A DNA stretch of 64,000 nucleotides. Source: an uncultured Bacilli bacterium (GTDB taxonomy: Bacteria > Bacillota_I > Bacilli_A > RF39 > UBA660). The stretch lies in contig CAKOHZ010000001.1 in the NCBI GenBank assembly GCA_934086315.1, positions 620,001 through 684,000 of the forward strand. Reading direction: 5' to 3'. The translations under genes were made by a program, and so were the position numbers. A model generated the notes under the pieces. The model worked only from the letters and a program-made list of their open reading frames with translations. It had not been told where the DNA came from and did no database searches. Below are positions 1-9,268 of this stretch, in pieces (within the stretch, counting starts at the first letter, position 1; every line of letters begins with the position of its first letter).

Positions 1-2
1 GA

Positions 3-1958
3 GAAGGTCGTCCAACAGATGCTGCTACTTTAACTGCAAGAGTTATTGATAGACCAATTAGACCTATGTTCGATGAAAACTTTAGAAATGAGGTACAAGT
101 AGTAAATACTGTCTTAAGTGTAGACCCTGATAGAACACCGGAAATGACAGCATTATTTGGTACATCACTTTGTTTAGGTATTTCATCAATTCCATTCGAA
201 GGCCCAGTAGCTGGAGTAATAGTTGGTAAAATAGATGGAGAATTAAAAATTAACCCAACTTGTGAAGAAATGGAAAGAAGTACTATTAACTTAACGGTTG
301 CTGGTACAATAGATGCCATAAATATGGTAGAAAGTGGTTCAAAACAAGTAAGCGAAGAAGAAATGTTAGAAGCACTTATGTTTGGACACGAAGCAGTAAA
401 AGAATTATGTGCTATTCAAAATGATATCATTAGTGAAATCGGAGAAGAGAAGATAGAAGTAGTACTTGCTAATATCCCAGATGAATTAAGAGAAGAAGTA
501 AATAATGATATCAAACAAGATATGATTGAAGCTATTCAAATAAAAGATAAACTAGAAAAATATGCAAGAATAGACGAAGTAAAAGAAGAAGCAATAACTA
601 AATATACTGAAAGACATGAAGGAGAAGAAGACTTAGAAGCAAATCTTAAATTAGTTAAAAAAGTTGCTGATGAGATTGAAGGAGCTGAAGTAAGACGTTT
701 AATCACTAATGAACATATTAGACCAGATGGACGTGCGATGGATGAAATTCGTGAATTATCTGCAGATGTAGACTTACTTCCAAGAACACATGGTAGTGCA
801 TTATTCACTAGAGGTCAAACTCAAGCTTTAGCAATCACTACTTTAGGTGCTCAAAATGAAGAACAAATTTTAGATGGATTAAGTTTAGAAGATTCTAAAA
901 AGTTTATCTTCCATTATAACTTTCCAGCATTTAGTGTAGGTGAAACAGGGAGATATGGAAGTCCTGGTAGAAGAGAAATTGGACACGGAGCTTTAGCAGA
1001 AAGAGCATTATTACAAGTAATGCCTAGTCAAGAAGAATTCCCATATACTGTACGTGTTGTTTCAGAAGTATTAGAAAGTAATGGTTCATCAAGTCAAGCA
1101 AGTATTTGTGCTGGATGTATGTCATTAATGTCAGCAGGTGTACCAATTAAAGCACCAGTAGCTGGTATCGCAATGGGACTTATTACAGAAGATGGAACAT
1201 GTGATTCTAAATATACAATTTTAACAGATATTCAAGGTTTAGAAGATCATATGGGAGATATGGACTTCAAAGTAGCTGGTACTAGAAAAGGTATAACAGC
1301 ACTACAAATGGATATTAAAATCAAAGGAGTAACAAGAGAAGTATTAAAAGAAGCATTAGATAAAGCTCATAAAGCTAGAATGCAAATCTTAGATGTAATG
1401 GAAGCAACTATTAAAGAACCAAGACATGAATTATCAGAATATGCTCCTAAGATTAGAACAATGAAGATTTCACCAGACAAGATTAAAGATGTAATTGGTA
1501 AGGGTGGAGACATGATTACTAAGATTATCTTAGAATCAAGTAATGTAACTTCAGTAAATCATAAAGATGCAGTTAAGATTGATATAGATGATGATGGAAA
1601 CGTAATTTGCTATCACATGAAGAAAGAAGTACTAGATAAAGCTATTAAGATGATTGAAGACATAGTAAAAGAAGTAGAAATTGGAGCAGTTTATACAGCA
1701 AAAGTTGTTAAAATTGAAGACTTCGGAGCATTCGTAGAACTATGGCCAGGATGTGAAGGACTAGTTCACGTTTCACAACTTGATAATAAGAGAGTAAATC
1801 ATCCAAGTGATATCTTAAAAGTAGGAGACGAAATAGTAGTAAAAGCAACAGGATATGATAGAAAAGGAAAACTAAATCTATCTAGAAAAGAATTACTACC
1901 AAAAATTGAGAAAAAAGAACCTAAAAAAGATACTAAAAATGAAGAAATAACCAAATAA
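3..1958 (+). CDS. pnp: Polyribonucleotide nucleotidyltransferase (PNPase), 5'-truncated by window edge
   Basis: Phosphorolytic 3'-5' exoribonuclease of the RNA degradosome, cytoplasmic. The frame is open from base 3 with no start codon, so the first part of RNase PH domain 1 lies left of the window; the entry residues EGRPTD and ARVIDRPIRP are typical PNPase. The second RNase PH core is visible (SNGSSSQASICAG, DIQGLEDHMGDMDF), followed by a KH domain (IGKGGDMI) and an S1 domain (KIEDFGAFVELWPGCEGLVH). The tail is short and Lys-rich. An in-frame ATG at 66 is internal and should not be taken as the start. It is closed by a hairpin terminator at 1961-1986. Family assignment is certain; only the N-terminus is missing. 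Confidence 0.97.
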   Translation, partial: EGRPTDAATLTARVIDRPIRPMFDENFRNEVQVVNTVLSVDPDRTPEMTALFGTSLCLGISSIPFEGPVAGVIVGKIDGELKINPTCEEMERSTINLTVAGTIDAINMVESGSKQVSEEEMLEALMFGHEAVKELCAIQNDIISEIGEEKIEVVLANIPDELREEVNNDIKQDMIEAIQIKDKLEKYARIDEVKEEAITKYTERHEGEEDLEANLKLVKKVADEIEGAEVRRLITNEHIRPDGRAMDEIRELSADVDLLPRTHGSALFTRGQTQALAITTLGAQNEEQILDGLSLEDSKKFIFHYNFPAFSVGETGRYGSPGRREIGHGALAERALLQVMPSQEEFPYTVRVVSEVLESNGSSSQASICAGCMSLMSAGVPIKAPVAGIAMGLITEDGTCDSKYTILTDIQGLEDHMGDMDFKVAGTRKGITALQMDIKIKGVTREVLKEALDKAHKARMQILDVMEATIKEPRHELSEYAPKIRTMKISPDKIKDVIGKGGDMITKIILESSNVTSVNHKDAVKIDIDDDGNVICYHMKKEVLDKAIKMIEDIVKEVEIGAVYTAKVVKIEDFGAFVELWPGCEGLVHVSQLDNKRVNHPSDILKVGDEIVVKATGYDRKGKLNLSRKELLPKIEKKEPKKDTKNEEITK

Positions 1959-1960
1959 CT

Positions 1961-1986
1961 AAGTTTGTCACATTGACAAACTTTTT
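1961..1986 (+). terminator. Rho-independent terminator of pnp
   Basis: Perfect 10-bp stem AAGTTTGTCA / TGACAAACTT with a 3-nt loop (CAT), followed by a short T run. The right arm contains the TTGACA used as the -35 box of the next gene. Confidence 0.85.
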
Positions 1987-2000
1987 AATTATAGTATAAT
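1973..2000 (+). promoter_or_regulatory. Promoter of the 2027 gene, embedded in the pnp terminator
   Basis: Consensus TTGACA at 1973-1978, a 16-nt spacer, and TATAAT at 1995-2000. The -35 hexamer lies in the loop and right arm of the terminator hairpin. A GGGG ribosome-binding site lies just before the ATG at 2027. Confidence 0.75.
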
Positions 2001-2026
2001 ATAGCATAATTAAAAGAGGGGATTAT

Positions 2027-2926
2027 ATGGCAAGTAAAGAAGAAAAAGATATTTACTATAGCTTAAGGAACATAACATCTATATTATATAGATTATATCG
2101 AAACTTATATACACTTGAAGTAAAAAAAGAAAGTAGTTCTTTAGAATATGAAAAAAAATTAAAGTTAATAGAATTTTATACAAGACTTGAAGATCAATAT
2201 TATGAAAGGCTAGAGACTCTTGTAAAAGAAGATGGTGAAATAATTGAAAGAATGTATGTAAATAATTTACTTAGTACAGAATCAACATTTTCACCAGAAA
2301 AACAATTAAGCGATATTTCATATATAATATTTCATGATATAAAAGAAAATGACATAATACCAATGAGAATGGCAAACAAATTATTTGAAACAAGTGTAAT
2401 TACTTCAGAAAATTCAGATGAGATAAGTCAAGGATTATATAATGGTTACGAATCTCAAAAAGGCACTTATTTTATTGATATACTAGATGCTATGTCAAAG
2501 GACCCAGACTTCAAAGAATTTAGAAATCAATTAATAAAAGCCAAATATAAAGTGGCATTTATAAATAAGAGAAGAAGTCCTTTAGAACCAAACGATGAAT
2601 TTGTAGTTTCAACTGCTAATGAAATGATGAATGCACAAGAAATATTAAATTATGCGAGAAAAATGTATAATTTAAGTGAGTCATCAATTAAATCTCCAAG
2701 TAATGCCAGAAGATTAATGTTAAGTATGGCATATATTAGAGCAAACATGCTTCAAATGAGTGAAGTAGGTATGCAAGCACTATATACACTATTGTCAATG
2801 GGAGAATCATGCGGTGATTTAAATCCACGTGAAGGTAAAAAGTTATTTGATGAAATACTAAAATATGAAAAAGATGATAAAGAAACATTTAAATCAAAAG
2901 GAAACACTCTAAAAAGAAAGTTCTAA
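2027..2926 (+). CDS. Uncharacterised helical protein
   Basis: I do not recognise this 299-residue protein. It is highly charged, rich in Glu/Lys/Tyr/Leu and predicted by eye to be almost all alpha-helical, with no signal peptide, membrane segment or obvious catalytic motif, so it is probably cytoplasmic. It has its own strong promoter and a GGGG-type ribosome-binding site ahead of the ATG. It is monocistronic: the next gene has a separate promoter at 2958-2986. Codon use matches its neighbours, so there is no sign of recent transfer. It could be a structural or adaptor protein, but no function is claimed. Confidence 0.8.
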   Translation: MASKEEKDIYYSLRNITSILYRLYRNLYTLEVKKESSSLEYEKKLKLIEFYTRLEDQYYERLETLVKEDGEIIERMYVNNLLSTESTFSPEKQLSDISYIIFHDIKENDIIPMRMANKLFETSVITSENSDEISQGLYNGYESQKGTYFIDILDAMSKDPDFKEFRNQLIKAKYKVAFINKRRSPLEPNDEFVVSTANEMMNAQEILNYARKMYNLSESSIKSPSNARRLMLSMAYIRANMLQMSEVGMQALYTLLSMGESCGDLNPREGKKLFDEILKYEKDDKETFKSKGNTLKRKF

Positions 2927-2957
2927 TTAAATGTTTCTTTTTTTTATAGTTAAAATA

Positions 2958-2986
2958 TTGAACTTTTATATAAAAAATGCTACAAT
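2958..2986 (+). promoter_or_regulatory. Promoter of the thioester surface-protein gene
   Basis: TTGAAC at 2958-2963, a 17-nt spacer, and TACAAT at 2981-2986 preceded by TGC (extended -10). The GAAGGAG ribosome-binding site lies before the ATG at 3015. Confidence 0.75.
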
Positions 2987-3014
2987 GATTTTATAAAAAT
3001 AGAAGGAGATAGGT

Positions 3015-4625
3015 ATGAAAAAAAATATTTTAAAAACGTTAACTGCATTCTTAGCAATCGTATTATTTACCTTTTCAGTAAATGCAGTAACTAAACCAAC
3101 TGATGATATGGCTAAAGTTCCAACTACAATCCCAGCACCTGGAGCAAAACTATATGCAGCAGTACAAAGCCCATTTGATTTTTCAAAAATCAAATTTGTT
3201 AATGGTAGCTCAGAAGTTTCAGGATATACATCTATGAGAAAAATTGTATTAACTGATGACTTTGAATATGTTACACAAGCTAGTGGAGGAGAAGCAGGAA
3301 TAGGAGTAGGAGAAAATTGGTTTTCAGCATACTGCTTAGATGGAAGACTAAAATATCCTGAAAATGGTTTATATTTTGCTTTAGAGAATAATATTACTCA
3401 ATATCAAACTTTATTGAATAGACTAGTATATCAAGCATTAGCTAACCAAATGAATAGTTCTAACGCTATGTATAATTTATTTAAAACAAAAAGAGATTAT
3501 AAGTATGCTTCAACAATAAATTATACAACTCCAGGATATACAGATGCAGAAACTGCATTTAAATCATTAAGTAAAAATCCACTTGAAGTAGAAATCTCAA
3601 ATATTATTTTATCAGATAAAAGCTCAAATATAATTTCAATAACAGCAGCAGAATTAAATACAGCAGCTGGTAAAACTGGAGATACATTTAAGTTAACATT
3701 AAATATGTCATCAAAAGCTGAAAATAATATATTCTTTGATTTATATACTACTAATGCAATGGACAATACATTAAATTATAATAGAGCATTATGGATGATT
3801 GAACATAGTTATCCAACATTAAACTTAAAAGATTCATTAACAGCAGCTGGAGCTAGTTATGATAAATTAGTAACTGAATTAAAGGCATTAGATTCTAATA
3901 TTACTGATGCTAATGCAGAAAAATATGTAGAAAATTACGTATATTCAACTGTTCAATATGCTATTTGGAAAGTAAATGATGGCGTAGACATGGATGGTAA
4001 TACTTTAGGAGATACTTTAAAAGGTTCAGAAGAATTAAATAAATTATATAAATATTTAATTCAAGATAAAGGTGCTTCATTCTATGCAAGTTATGGAAAA
4101 AATACATTCTCTGAACAATTAACAATAGTAAAACCAGAATCTAAGAAAGAAATATTTGAACAAACAAATGAAATATATAAATATGGTCCATTCAAAGTAC
4201 AAGGTGACTTTATTGAAACTGGAAAAATATATTTAACAGTAAAAGACGCTGATAAAAATGGAGTTAAATTAGTTAATAAGAGTGGAGATACTATAACTGA
4301 AGTATCATCAGGAGACGAATTCTATGTAGTAGCTAATAAAAAATCAAAAATAGCTAATGTAACAATTGAAGCTTCAGCACCAGAAGCAAAAAAATTCGTT
4401 CCTGCTGGAAATAGAGGAAGAGTATACTATGCAAATAGTGCATTTGGACAAAATGTAATAACAGGTGGAAAAATAGAACCAATTGTTACTAATCAAAACT
4501 TTGAATTATTATTTAATCCAAGTACAGGTGTAGAAAATGTAGGTATGTTATTTATCGTAACTATAGTTGCATTTGGAATCGGTTACTTCGTGTTAACACG
4601 TAAAAATCAACCTGTAGAATTATAA
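3015..4625 (+). CDS. Thioester-domain (Cys-Gln bond) surface protein with NPSTG anchor
   Basis: Secreted wall-associated protein of 536 residues. Residues 1-24 form a signal peptide (KK, hydrophobic core, SVNA). The sequence shows the two halves of an internal thioester domain: AYCLD with Cys107, and TVQYAIW with Gln314. In this family (Gram-positive thioester adhesins) these residues form a Cys-Gln bond that reacts covalently with host amines. The C-terminus has NPSTG at 501-505, a hydrophobic segment and a short RK-containing tail, which is a sortase-signal layout with an NPxTG motif instead of LPxTG. It has its own promoter and terminator. The domain call is good from both motifs; the ligand is unknown. 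Confidence 0.82.
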   Translation: MKKNILKTLTAFLAIVLFTFSVNAVTKPTDDMAKVPTTIPAPGAKLYAAVQSPFDFSKIKFVNGSSEVSGYTSMRKIVLTDDFEYVTQASGGEAGIGVGENWFSAYCLDGRLKYPENGLYFALENNITQYQTLLNRLVYQALANQMNSSNAMYNLFKTKRDYKYASTINYTTPGYTDAETAFKSLSKNPLEVEISNIILSDKSSNIISITAAELNTAAGKTGDTFKLTLNMSSKAENNIFFDLYTTNAMDNTLNYNRALWMIEHSYPTLNLKDSLTAAGASYDKLVTELKALDSNITDANAEKYVENYVYSTVQYAIWKVNDGVDMDGNTLGDTLKGSEELNKLYKYLIQDKGASFYASYGKNTFSEQLTIVKPESKKEIFEQTNEIYKYGPFKVQGDFIETGKIYLTVKDADKNGVKLVNKSGDTITEVSSGDEFYVVANKKSKIANVTIEASAPEAKKFVPAGNRGRVYYANSAFGQNVITGGKIEPIVTNQNFELLFNPSTGVENVGMLFIVTIVAFGIGYFVLTRKNQPVEL

Positions 4626-4632
4626 TAAAATT

Positions 4633-4658
4633 AAGACCTCAAAAAGGTCTTTTTTTTT
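4633..4658 (+). terminator. Terminator of the thioester surface-protein gene
   Basis: Stem AAGACCT / AGGTCTT with loop CAAAA, followed by a run of eight T. Confidence 0.9.
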
Positions 4659-4693
4659 ATAAAAAAGAAGTGTTTCTAGTATTTATATCTAAT

Positions 4694-4699
4694 TATAAT
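4694..4699 (+). promoter_or_regulatory. Putative -10 box of comEA-comEC
   Basis: TATAAT lies between the preceding terminator and comEA. The -35 region is weak, so only the -10 is supported. An AAAGGA ribosome-binding site precedes the ATG at 4728. Confidence 0.45.
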
Positions 4700-4727
4700 A
4701 ATAGAGGGATAGAGAAAGGAATTAAAT

Positions 4728-5405
4728 ATGGAAGCACTAGGAAATTATATAAAAGAAAATATAATTAAAGTAATTGTTATAACCATACTATTATTCTTAT
4801 ATGTAGGTTCATTTATTTATATAAGCTCAAAAATCATTAAAACAGATAATAGCGAAGAAGACAAAATAAATTCAATTGTAAAAGACGAAACAAAGGAGAG
4901 TATAGAAGAAGAAACTATAGAAGGAATAATGGTAGATGTTAAAGGAAGTGTTAATAAACCTGGAGTGTATAAAATAAAAAAGGATTCTAGAGTTACAGAT
5001 GCTATTGAAGCATCTGGTGGACTTGCAAAGAATGCAAATACCAGATTTATAAATTTATCTAAACTATTAAAAGATGGTGACGTGGTTGTAATATATTCAA
5101 ACGAAGAAATAGAAAATGCAAAAAAAGAGGAAAAGATAGTTGTAGAAACTCCATGTGTGTGTGAAGAAATAAAAAACGATGCATGTTATAAAGAAGACAG
5201 TCAGGAAATAAATAAAAAGGTTAATATAAACATTGCCAATTTATCAGAACTAATGACATTAGATGGAATAGGAGAATCTAAAGCAAAATTAATTATTGAG
5301 TATAGAACACAAAATGGAAACTTTAAAGATATAAAAGATATAATGAAAGTAAAAGGTATAAGTGAAACACTTTTCTCTAAAATTAAGGAAAATATTACTA
5401 TCTAA
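4728..5405 (+). CDS. comEA: ComEA DNA-uptake receptor
   Basis: Membrane-anchored double-stranded DNA receptor for natural transformation. Residues about 12-34 form one transmembrane anchor and the rest is extracytoplasmic. A SLBB-like domain follows (GIMVDVKGSVNKPGVYKI ... VTDAIEASGGL), then a low-complexity acidic linker containing a CVCEE patch, and then a C-terminal helix-hairpin-helix DNA-binding domain (VNINIANLSELMTLDGIG ... MKVKGIS). Order and length (225 aa) match the family. It overlaps comEC by 44 bp, so the two are translationally coupled. The Cys residues in the linker are unusual and could form a disulphide. Confidence 0.93.
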   Translation: MEALGNYIKENIIKVIVITILLFLYVGSFIYISSKIIKTDNSEEDKINSIVKDETKESIEEETIEGIMVDVKGSVNKPGVYKIKKDSRVTDAIEASGGLAKNANTRFINLSKLLKDGDVVVIYSNEEIENAKKEEKIVVETPCVCEEIKNDACYKEDSQEINKKVNINIANLSELMTLDGIGESKAKLIIEYRTQNGNFKDIKDIMKVKGISETLFSKIKENITI

Positions 5406-7431
5406 TATTACCTACTATTTATTACTATTAATTTCTATATTATATATTTTTATCTATAATAAACTATATATCCCTCAAAAAATAAAAATAGAAGAAACTT
5501 ACAATTTAAAGATTAATAATTATAATATAGATGGAAATAAATTAACTTTAGAATTTAATAATTTAAGAGGAATATATTATTTTGAAAAAGAAGAAGATTT
5601 AGATAATTTTAAAAAAACTTACAATTTAGGAGACACTATAGAAATAAATGGAACGTTAGAGACTCTGGCCAATAACACCATACCAAATACATTTAATTAT
5701 AAGGATTATTTATATCATAAAAAAATAAATTATATTTTAAAGATAGATAGAATAAAGAAAGTAAAAATTAATAAGAATATTCTATTAAAAGCAAAAAACT
5801 ACATATTAAAAAGAATAGAAAATACTAAGTATAATAGTTATCTTTATGCTTTCATATTGGGCAAATCTTCATACATAGATAACGAAAGCTATAGAGATTA
5901 TAAAATAAATGGAGTAACTCATTTATTTGCTTTATCTGGTCTTCATGTATCTTTATTTTCTAACATAATTTTATTTATTCTAAATAAGTTAAAATTAAAT
6001 GAAAAAGTATCTTTTATTATTACAAGTATCTTTTTAATATTCTTTTCATTTATCGCATCCTTCACACCATCTATTTTAAGAGCAACCATTTTCTTTATTC
6101 TTTCAAGTCTTAATAAAATATATTATACTTTTATAAAACCAAAAAACATATTGATTTTAACATTTAATATTTTAGTTTTCAAAAGTCCATTCTATATATT
6201 TGATACTGGTTTTATACTATCGTTTACTATTACTTATTTTATATTATTGCTAAATGAAAATATTACTATAAGAGGAAATATTAAATCAATTTTAATAGTA
6301 AGTATTTTGTCTTTCTTATCAAGCCTTCCAATTATAATAAATTTATCTTACGAAATTAATATAATAGGATTTATTAATAATATATTATTTATTCCATTAG
6401 TCACTAATATAATTTTTCCGTTTTCTCTAATTGTAGTAATAATACCAAAATTATCTTATATATTATTTATTTTAACAACTATTATGGAAACAATATCAAA
6501 ATACAGTAGTAATCTTTTAAATATTACATTTTACTTTGAAAAGTTAAGTAAATTAGAAATAATAATTTATTATATTTTATTAATATTCTCTATAAAGAAA
6601 AATAAAAAATTATTATATTTTCTTTTTATATTTATAATAATACTATACTTAAAACCAAATTTAGATAAAAATACGTATGTATATTTTATAGATGTATCAC
6701 AAGGAGATTCAGCACTCATAGTAACTAAAAATAATAAAAGTATTTTAATAGATACCGGAGGAAAGTTGAGTTATAAAACTGATGAATGGAAACAAAAAAA
6801 TAAAGAATTTAATTTAATGACTTCATCAATAATACCATTTTTTAAAAGTATAGGTCTTAAAAAAATAGATTATTTATTAATTACTCATGGAGATGCAGAT
6901 CATGCTGGATATGCATTAGAACTATTAAATAATTATAAAGTAATAAATAAATACACTAATAAAGGTAGAAAAAACACTTTAGAAAAGAAACTTAATATTA
7001 ATTCACTAGATATTAAATATGTAAAAATAGATAATATAGAAATTTATTCTTTAAACGATACAATATATAATAATGAAAATAAAGATAGTTTAGTTTTACT
7101 TATCAAAATATACAACTATAAATTTCTATTTATGGCGGATGCCGACAAAGAAGTAGAACAAAATATAATAGAAAAATATAATATAAAGAATGTAGATGTA
7201 CTAAAGGTAGGACATCATGGCTCTAAAACTAGTACAAACGAATCTTTTATAAGTGAAATAACTCCTAAGTATTCAATTATATCAGTGGGAAAAAATAATA
7301 AGTTTGGTCATCCAAATACTGAAACGTTAGACGCTTTAAAAGATTCTAAAATACTAAGAACGGATGAACTTGGTACAATAAAAATAACACTAAACAAAAA
7401 TAAATCATTAATTGAAACATTTGCACCATAA
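5362..7431 (+). CDS. comEC: ComEC/Rec2 competence DNA channel with metallo-beta-lactamase domain
   Basis: Polytopic membrane channel carrying single-stranded DNA into the cell during transformation. The chosen start is GTG 5362 inside comEA, preceded by AAAGG; no downstream ATG fits before the first membrane helices. The 689 residues show N-terminal helices and a soluble OB-like region, then the Competence domain (ALSGLHVSLF, a long run of helices). The cytoplasmic metallo-beta-lactamase domain follows, with IDVSQGDSALI, THGDADHAGY, MADADKEVE and GHHGSKTS all intact, so the putative nuclease is complete. No comG genes are in the window. The family call is certain; the exact start less so. Confidence 0.93.
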   Translation: MKHFSLKLRKILLSNITYYLLLLISILYIFIYNKLYIPQKIKIEETYNLKINNYNIDGNKLTLEFNNLRGIYYFEKEEDLDNFKKTYNLGDTIEINGTLETLANNTIPNTFNYKDYLYHKKINYILKIDRIKKVKINKNILLKAKNYILKRIENTKYNSYLYAFILGKSSYIDNESYRDYKINGVTHLFALSGLHVSLFSNIILFILNKLKLNEKVSFIITSIFLIFFSFIASFTPSILRATIFFILSSLNKIYYTFIKPKNILILTFNILVFKSPFYIFDTGFILSFTITYFILLLNENITIRGNIKSILIVSILSFLSSLPIIINLSYEINIIGFINNILFIPLVTNIIFPFSLIVVIIPKLSYILFILTTIMETISKYSSNLLNITFYFEKLSKLEIIIYYILLIFSIKKNKKLLYFLFIFIIILYLKPNLDKNTYVYFIDVSQGDSALIVTKNNKSILIDTGGKLSYKTDEWKQKNKEFNLMTSSIIPFFKSIGLKKIDYLLITHGDADHAGYALELLNNYKVINKYTNKGRKNTLEKKLNINSLDIKYVKIDNIEIYSLNDTIYNNENKDSLVLLIKIYNYKFLFMADADKEVEQNIIEKYNIKNVDVLKVGHHGSKTSTNESFISEITPKYSIISVGKNNKFGHPNTETLDALKDSKILRTDELGTIKITLNKNKSLIETFAP

Positions 7432-7474
7432 AAAGGAGTGCTTAATATAATTAATTAAGAAAAACAAATTAATA

Positions 7475-7483
7475 TGTTATAAT
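7475..7483 (+). promoter_or_regulatory. Extended -10 promoter of the LRR/transglutaminase cluster
   Basis: TGT TATAAT, followed by a strong GGAGTGAT ribosome-binding site and ATG 7505. Confidence 0.6.
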
Positions 7484-7504
7484 TATTCTAGGAGTGATAG
7501 TTCA

Positions 7505-8095
7505 ATGATTACAGAAAGCATTAAAGATTATGTGTATTCTCTTGAAAATCCAAATGAATGTAGAGAATTAACAATAAACAAACTAAGCATCACAGGAGAA
7601 ATTCTATCCATTGACTTAAATGATTTATATAATTTTCCTAATTTAGAAAGTTTATCATTATGCAACATGACAATTGGGGAAAAAGATTTATTAATTTTAG
7701 AATCATTAGAATACTTAAAGGTATTAAAATTATATAATTGTGATTTTTCTAATAATAATTTATACATATATTTTAATAAACTATCAATTGAAGAGTTAGT
7801 TCTAGATAATACAGAAATAGATTTTAATTTAATTAAAAAGAAGTTTAATAAAGTAACTCTCAAAAATGTAGTAAATATATATGGAGTAGATTGTAACGAA
7901 TTAGATATAAGTAAAGCAATTACAGTAGATTTTCAAAAACTAAGTATTGAAAAATATGTAAGACTTATAATAAGTAAATCACAATATTTAACAAATAAAA
8001 ACATTTTAACAGTTAATGTAAATAATATTCAATTAGTAGTTAAGAGTGATTATTATGATGAAATAGAGGATGTATATGAAGAAAATAAAAATTAA
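7505..8095 (+). CDS. Leucine-rich-repeat-like protein
   Basis: Protein of 196 residues with irregular leucine-rich repeats through the first two thirds (FPNLESLSLCNMTI, LEYLKVLKLYNCDF, SIEELVLDNTEI), each ending in Asn or Cys as in LRR consensus units. It has no signal peptide or membrane helix, so it is probably cytoplasmic. Such folds usually mediate protein-protein contact. Its 3' end overlaps the next gene (transglutaminase-like) by 20 bp, so the two are co-expressed and may interact. The repeat call is by eye and the function is unknown. Confidence 0.7.
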   Translation: MITESIKDYVYSLENPNECRELTINKLSITGEILSIDLNDLYNFPNLESLSLCNMTIGEKDLLILESLEYLKVLKLYNCDFSNNNLYIYFNKLSIEELVLDNTEIDFNLIKKKFNKVTLKNVVNIYGVDCNELDISKAITVDFQKLSIEKYVRLIISKSQYLTNKNILTVNVNNIQLVVKSDYYDEIEDVYEENKN

Positions 8096-9245
8096 TTCTC
8101 CATTAACTAATGAAATAATAGAAAAAATAAACTTAATGGCCCAAAAAGAAAAATTAATCATTATTTTTGATAATACTAAAAGTTTAAGATCAGATGATCT
8201 AATGAAGCTTAATCAAAATGTCACAATAAGTATTATAGGCGGCTTAGATACAAAGAAGGAAAAGTTTAATAATGAACATTATCAAAGAAGAACTTATTAT
8301 TCTTTAAAAGAATTAATAAGTATTTTAAATTTTTTCGAAAAAATAGAAAGACAAATTAATCCATTATGGAATCAATTAGAAAAATGTATGTTCGTATATA
8401 AAAAAATTTGTGAATACTCAAACTATGATGAATGCGTTTATAACGGAAGAGATGCATCAAGAAATTTATTGGGTATAATAACAGGTAAAAGTGTTTGCGC
8501 AGGTTATGCAATGATATTTAAAGAAGCTATGGATAGACTTAATATAAAATGTTACTATCAGAATAGAGAAGGTCATCATAGCTGGAATATTGTTGAACTA
8601 GAGGGTAAACAATATGCAATCGAATTAACATGGGATACATATAGAAAGCAAAACAATAAATGTGGATTTGCATATTTTTGTAGAGAAGATAGACAACACT
8701 TTTATTCAAATGAACACCATAACATTAGTGGTGAAAAAGAAGAACAAGAATTCGATGTGGAGGAATGCCCTGTTACAGTTTTACAAAATGCTTTAAAAAA
8801 GATAACTCAAGACAGAATAAAAAAAGTTCCAGTTGAAAATAAAGATAATACTATAACTTGTTCAATTGCTGGTCAAACTATAATCATTAATAACAACATA
8901 CCATATTTACAAAATGGAACACCATCAAATACATTTATCAGAAGTGATGGAAGTAGTTTCTTAATTATTCCTACAAATAAATCAAATAATTACATTAGAG
9001 AATATATATATTTAATATTTATTCCAGCAAATCAAACTATTCAAGCGACAAGAATATATAGTGAAATGGATTTATTAACAAGTGATCAAGAACTTAGAAA
9101 CAATATTTCAAATAGCTTATTATCGAGTCATAGAATAGCAAGAAAAATAAAAGAATATAATGGTTATGTAGGATATGTTGAAAAAGGTAGTACATTAAGA
9201 TACTATAATGAAAATATTGAGGCGGAATTAAATATACATAGATAG
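8076..9245 (+). CDS. Transglutaminase-like cysteine protein
   Basis: Cytoplasmic protein of about 389 residues with a transglutaminase/papain-like core. Cys141 (KSVCAGYAMIF), His168 (GHHSWNIV) and Asp187 (IELTWDTY) form a complete catalytic triad in the usual order. The N-terminal 100 residues and the C-terminal 200 residues are not recognised. The start at 8076 is preferred over ATG 8070 because AGAGG at 8065-8069 sits 6 nt upstream of it and directly abuts 8070. It is the middle gene of a trio with an LRR-like protein and a 108-aa protein. In bacteria this fold is used for proteolysis, deamidation or crosslinking; the substrate is unknown. Confidence 0.8.
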   Translation: MKKIKINSPLTNEIIEKINLMAQKEKLIIIFDNTKSLRSDDLMKLNQNVTISIIGGLDTKKEKFNNEHYQRRTYYSLKELISILNFFEKIERQINPLWNQLEKCMFVYKKICEYSNYDECVYNGRDASRNLLGIITGKSVCAGYAMIFKEAMDRLNIKCYYQNREGHHSWNIVELEGKQYAIELTWDTYRKQNNKCGFAYFCREDRQHFYSNEHHNISGEKEEQEFDVEECPVTVLQNALKKITQDRIKKVPVENKDNTITCSIAGQTIIINNNIPYLQNGTPSNTFIRSDGSSFLIIPTNKSNNYIREYIYLIFIPANQTIQATRIYSEMDLLTSDQELRNNISNSLLSSHRIARKIKEYNGYVGYVEKGSTLRYYNENIEAELNIHR

Positions 9246-9268
9246 TTTTAATAATAAAGGGAGATATC

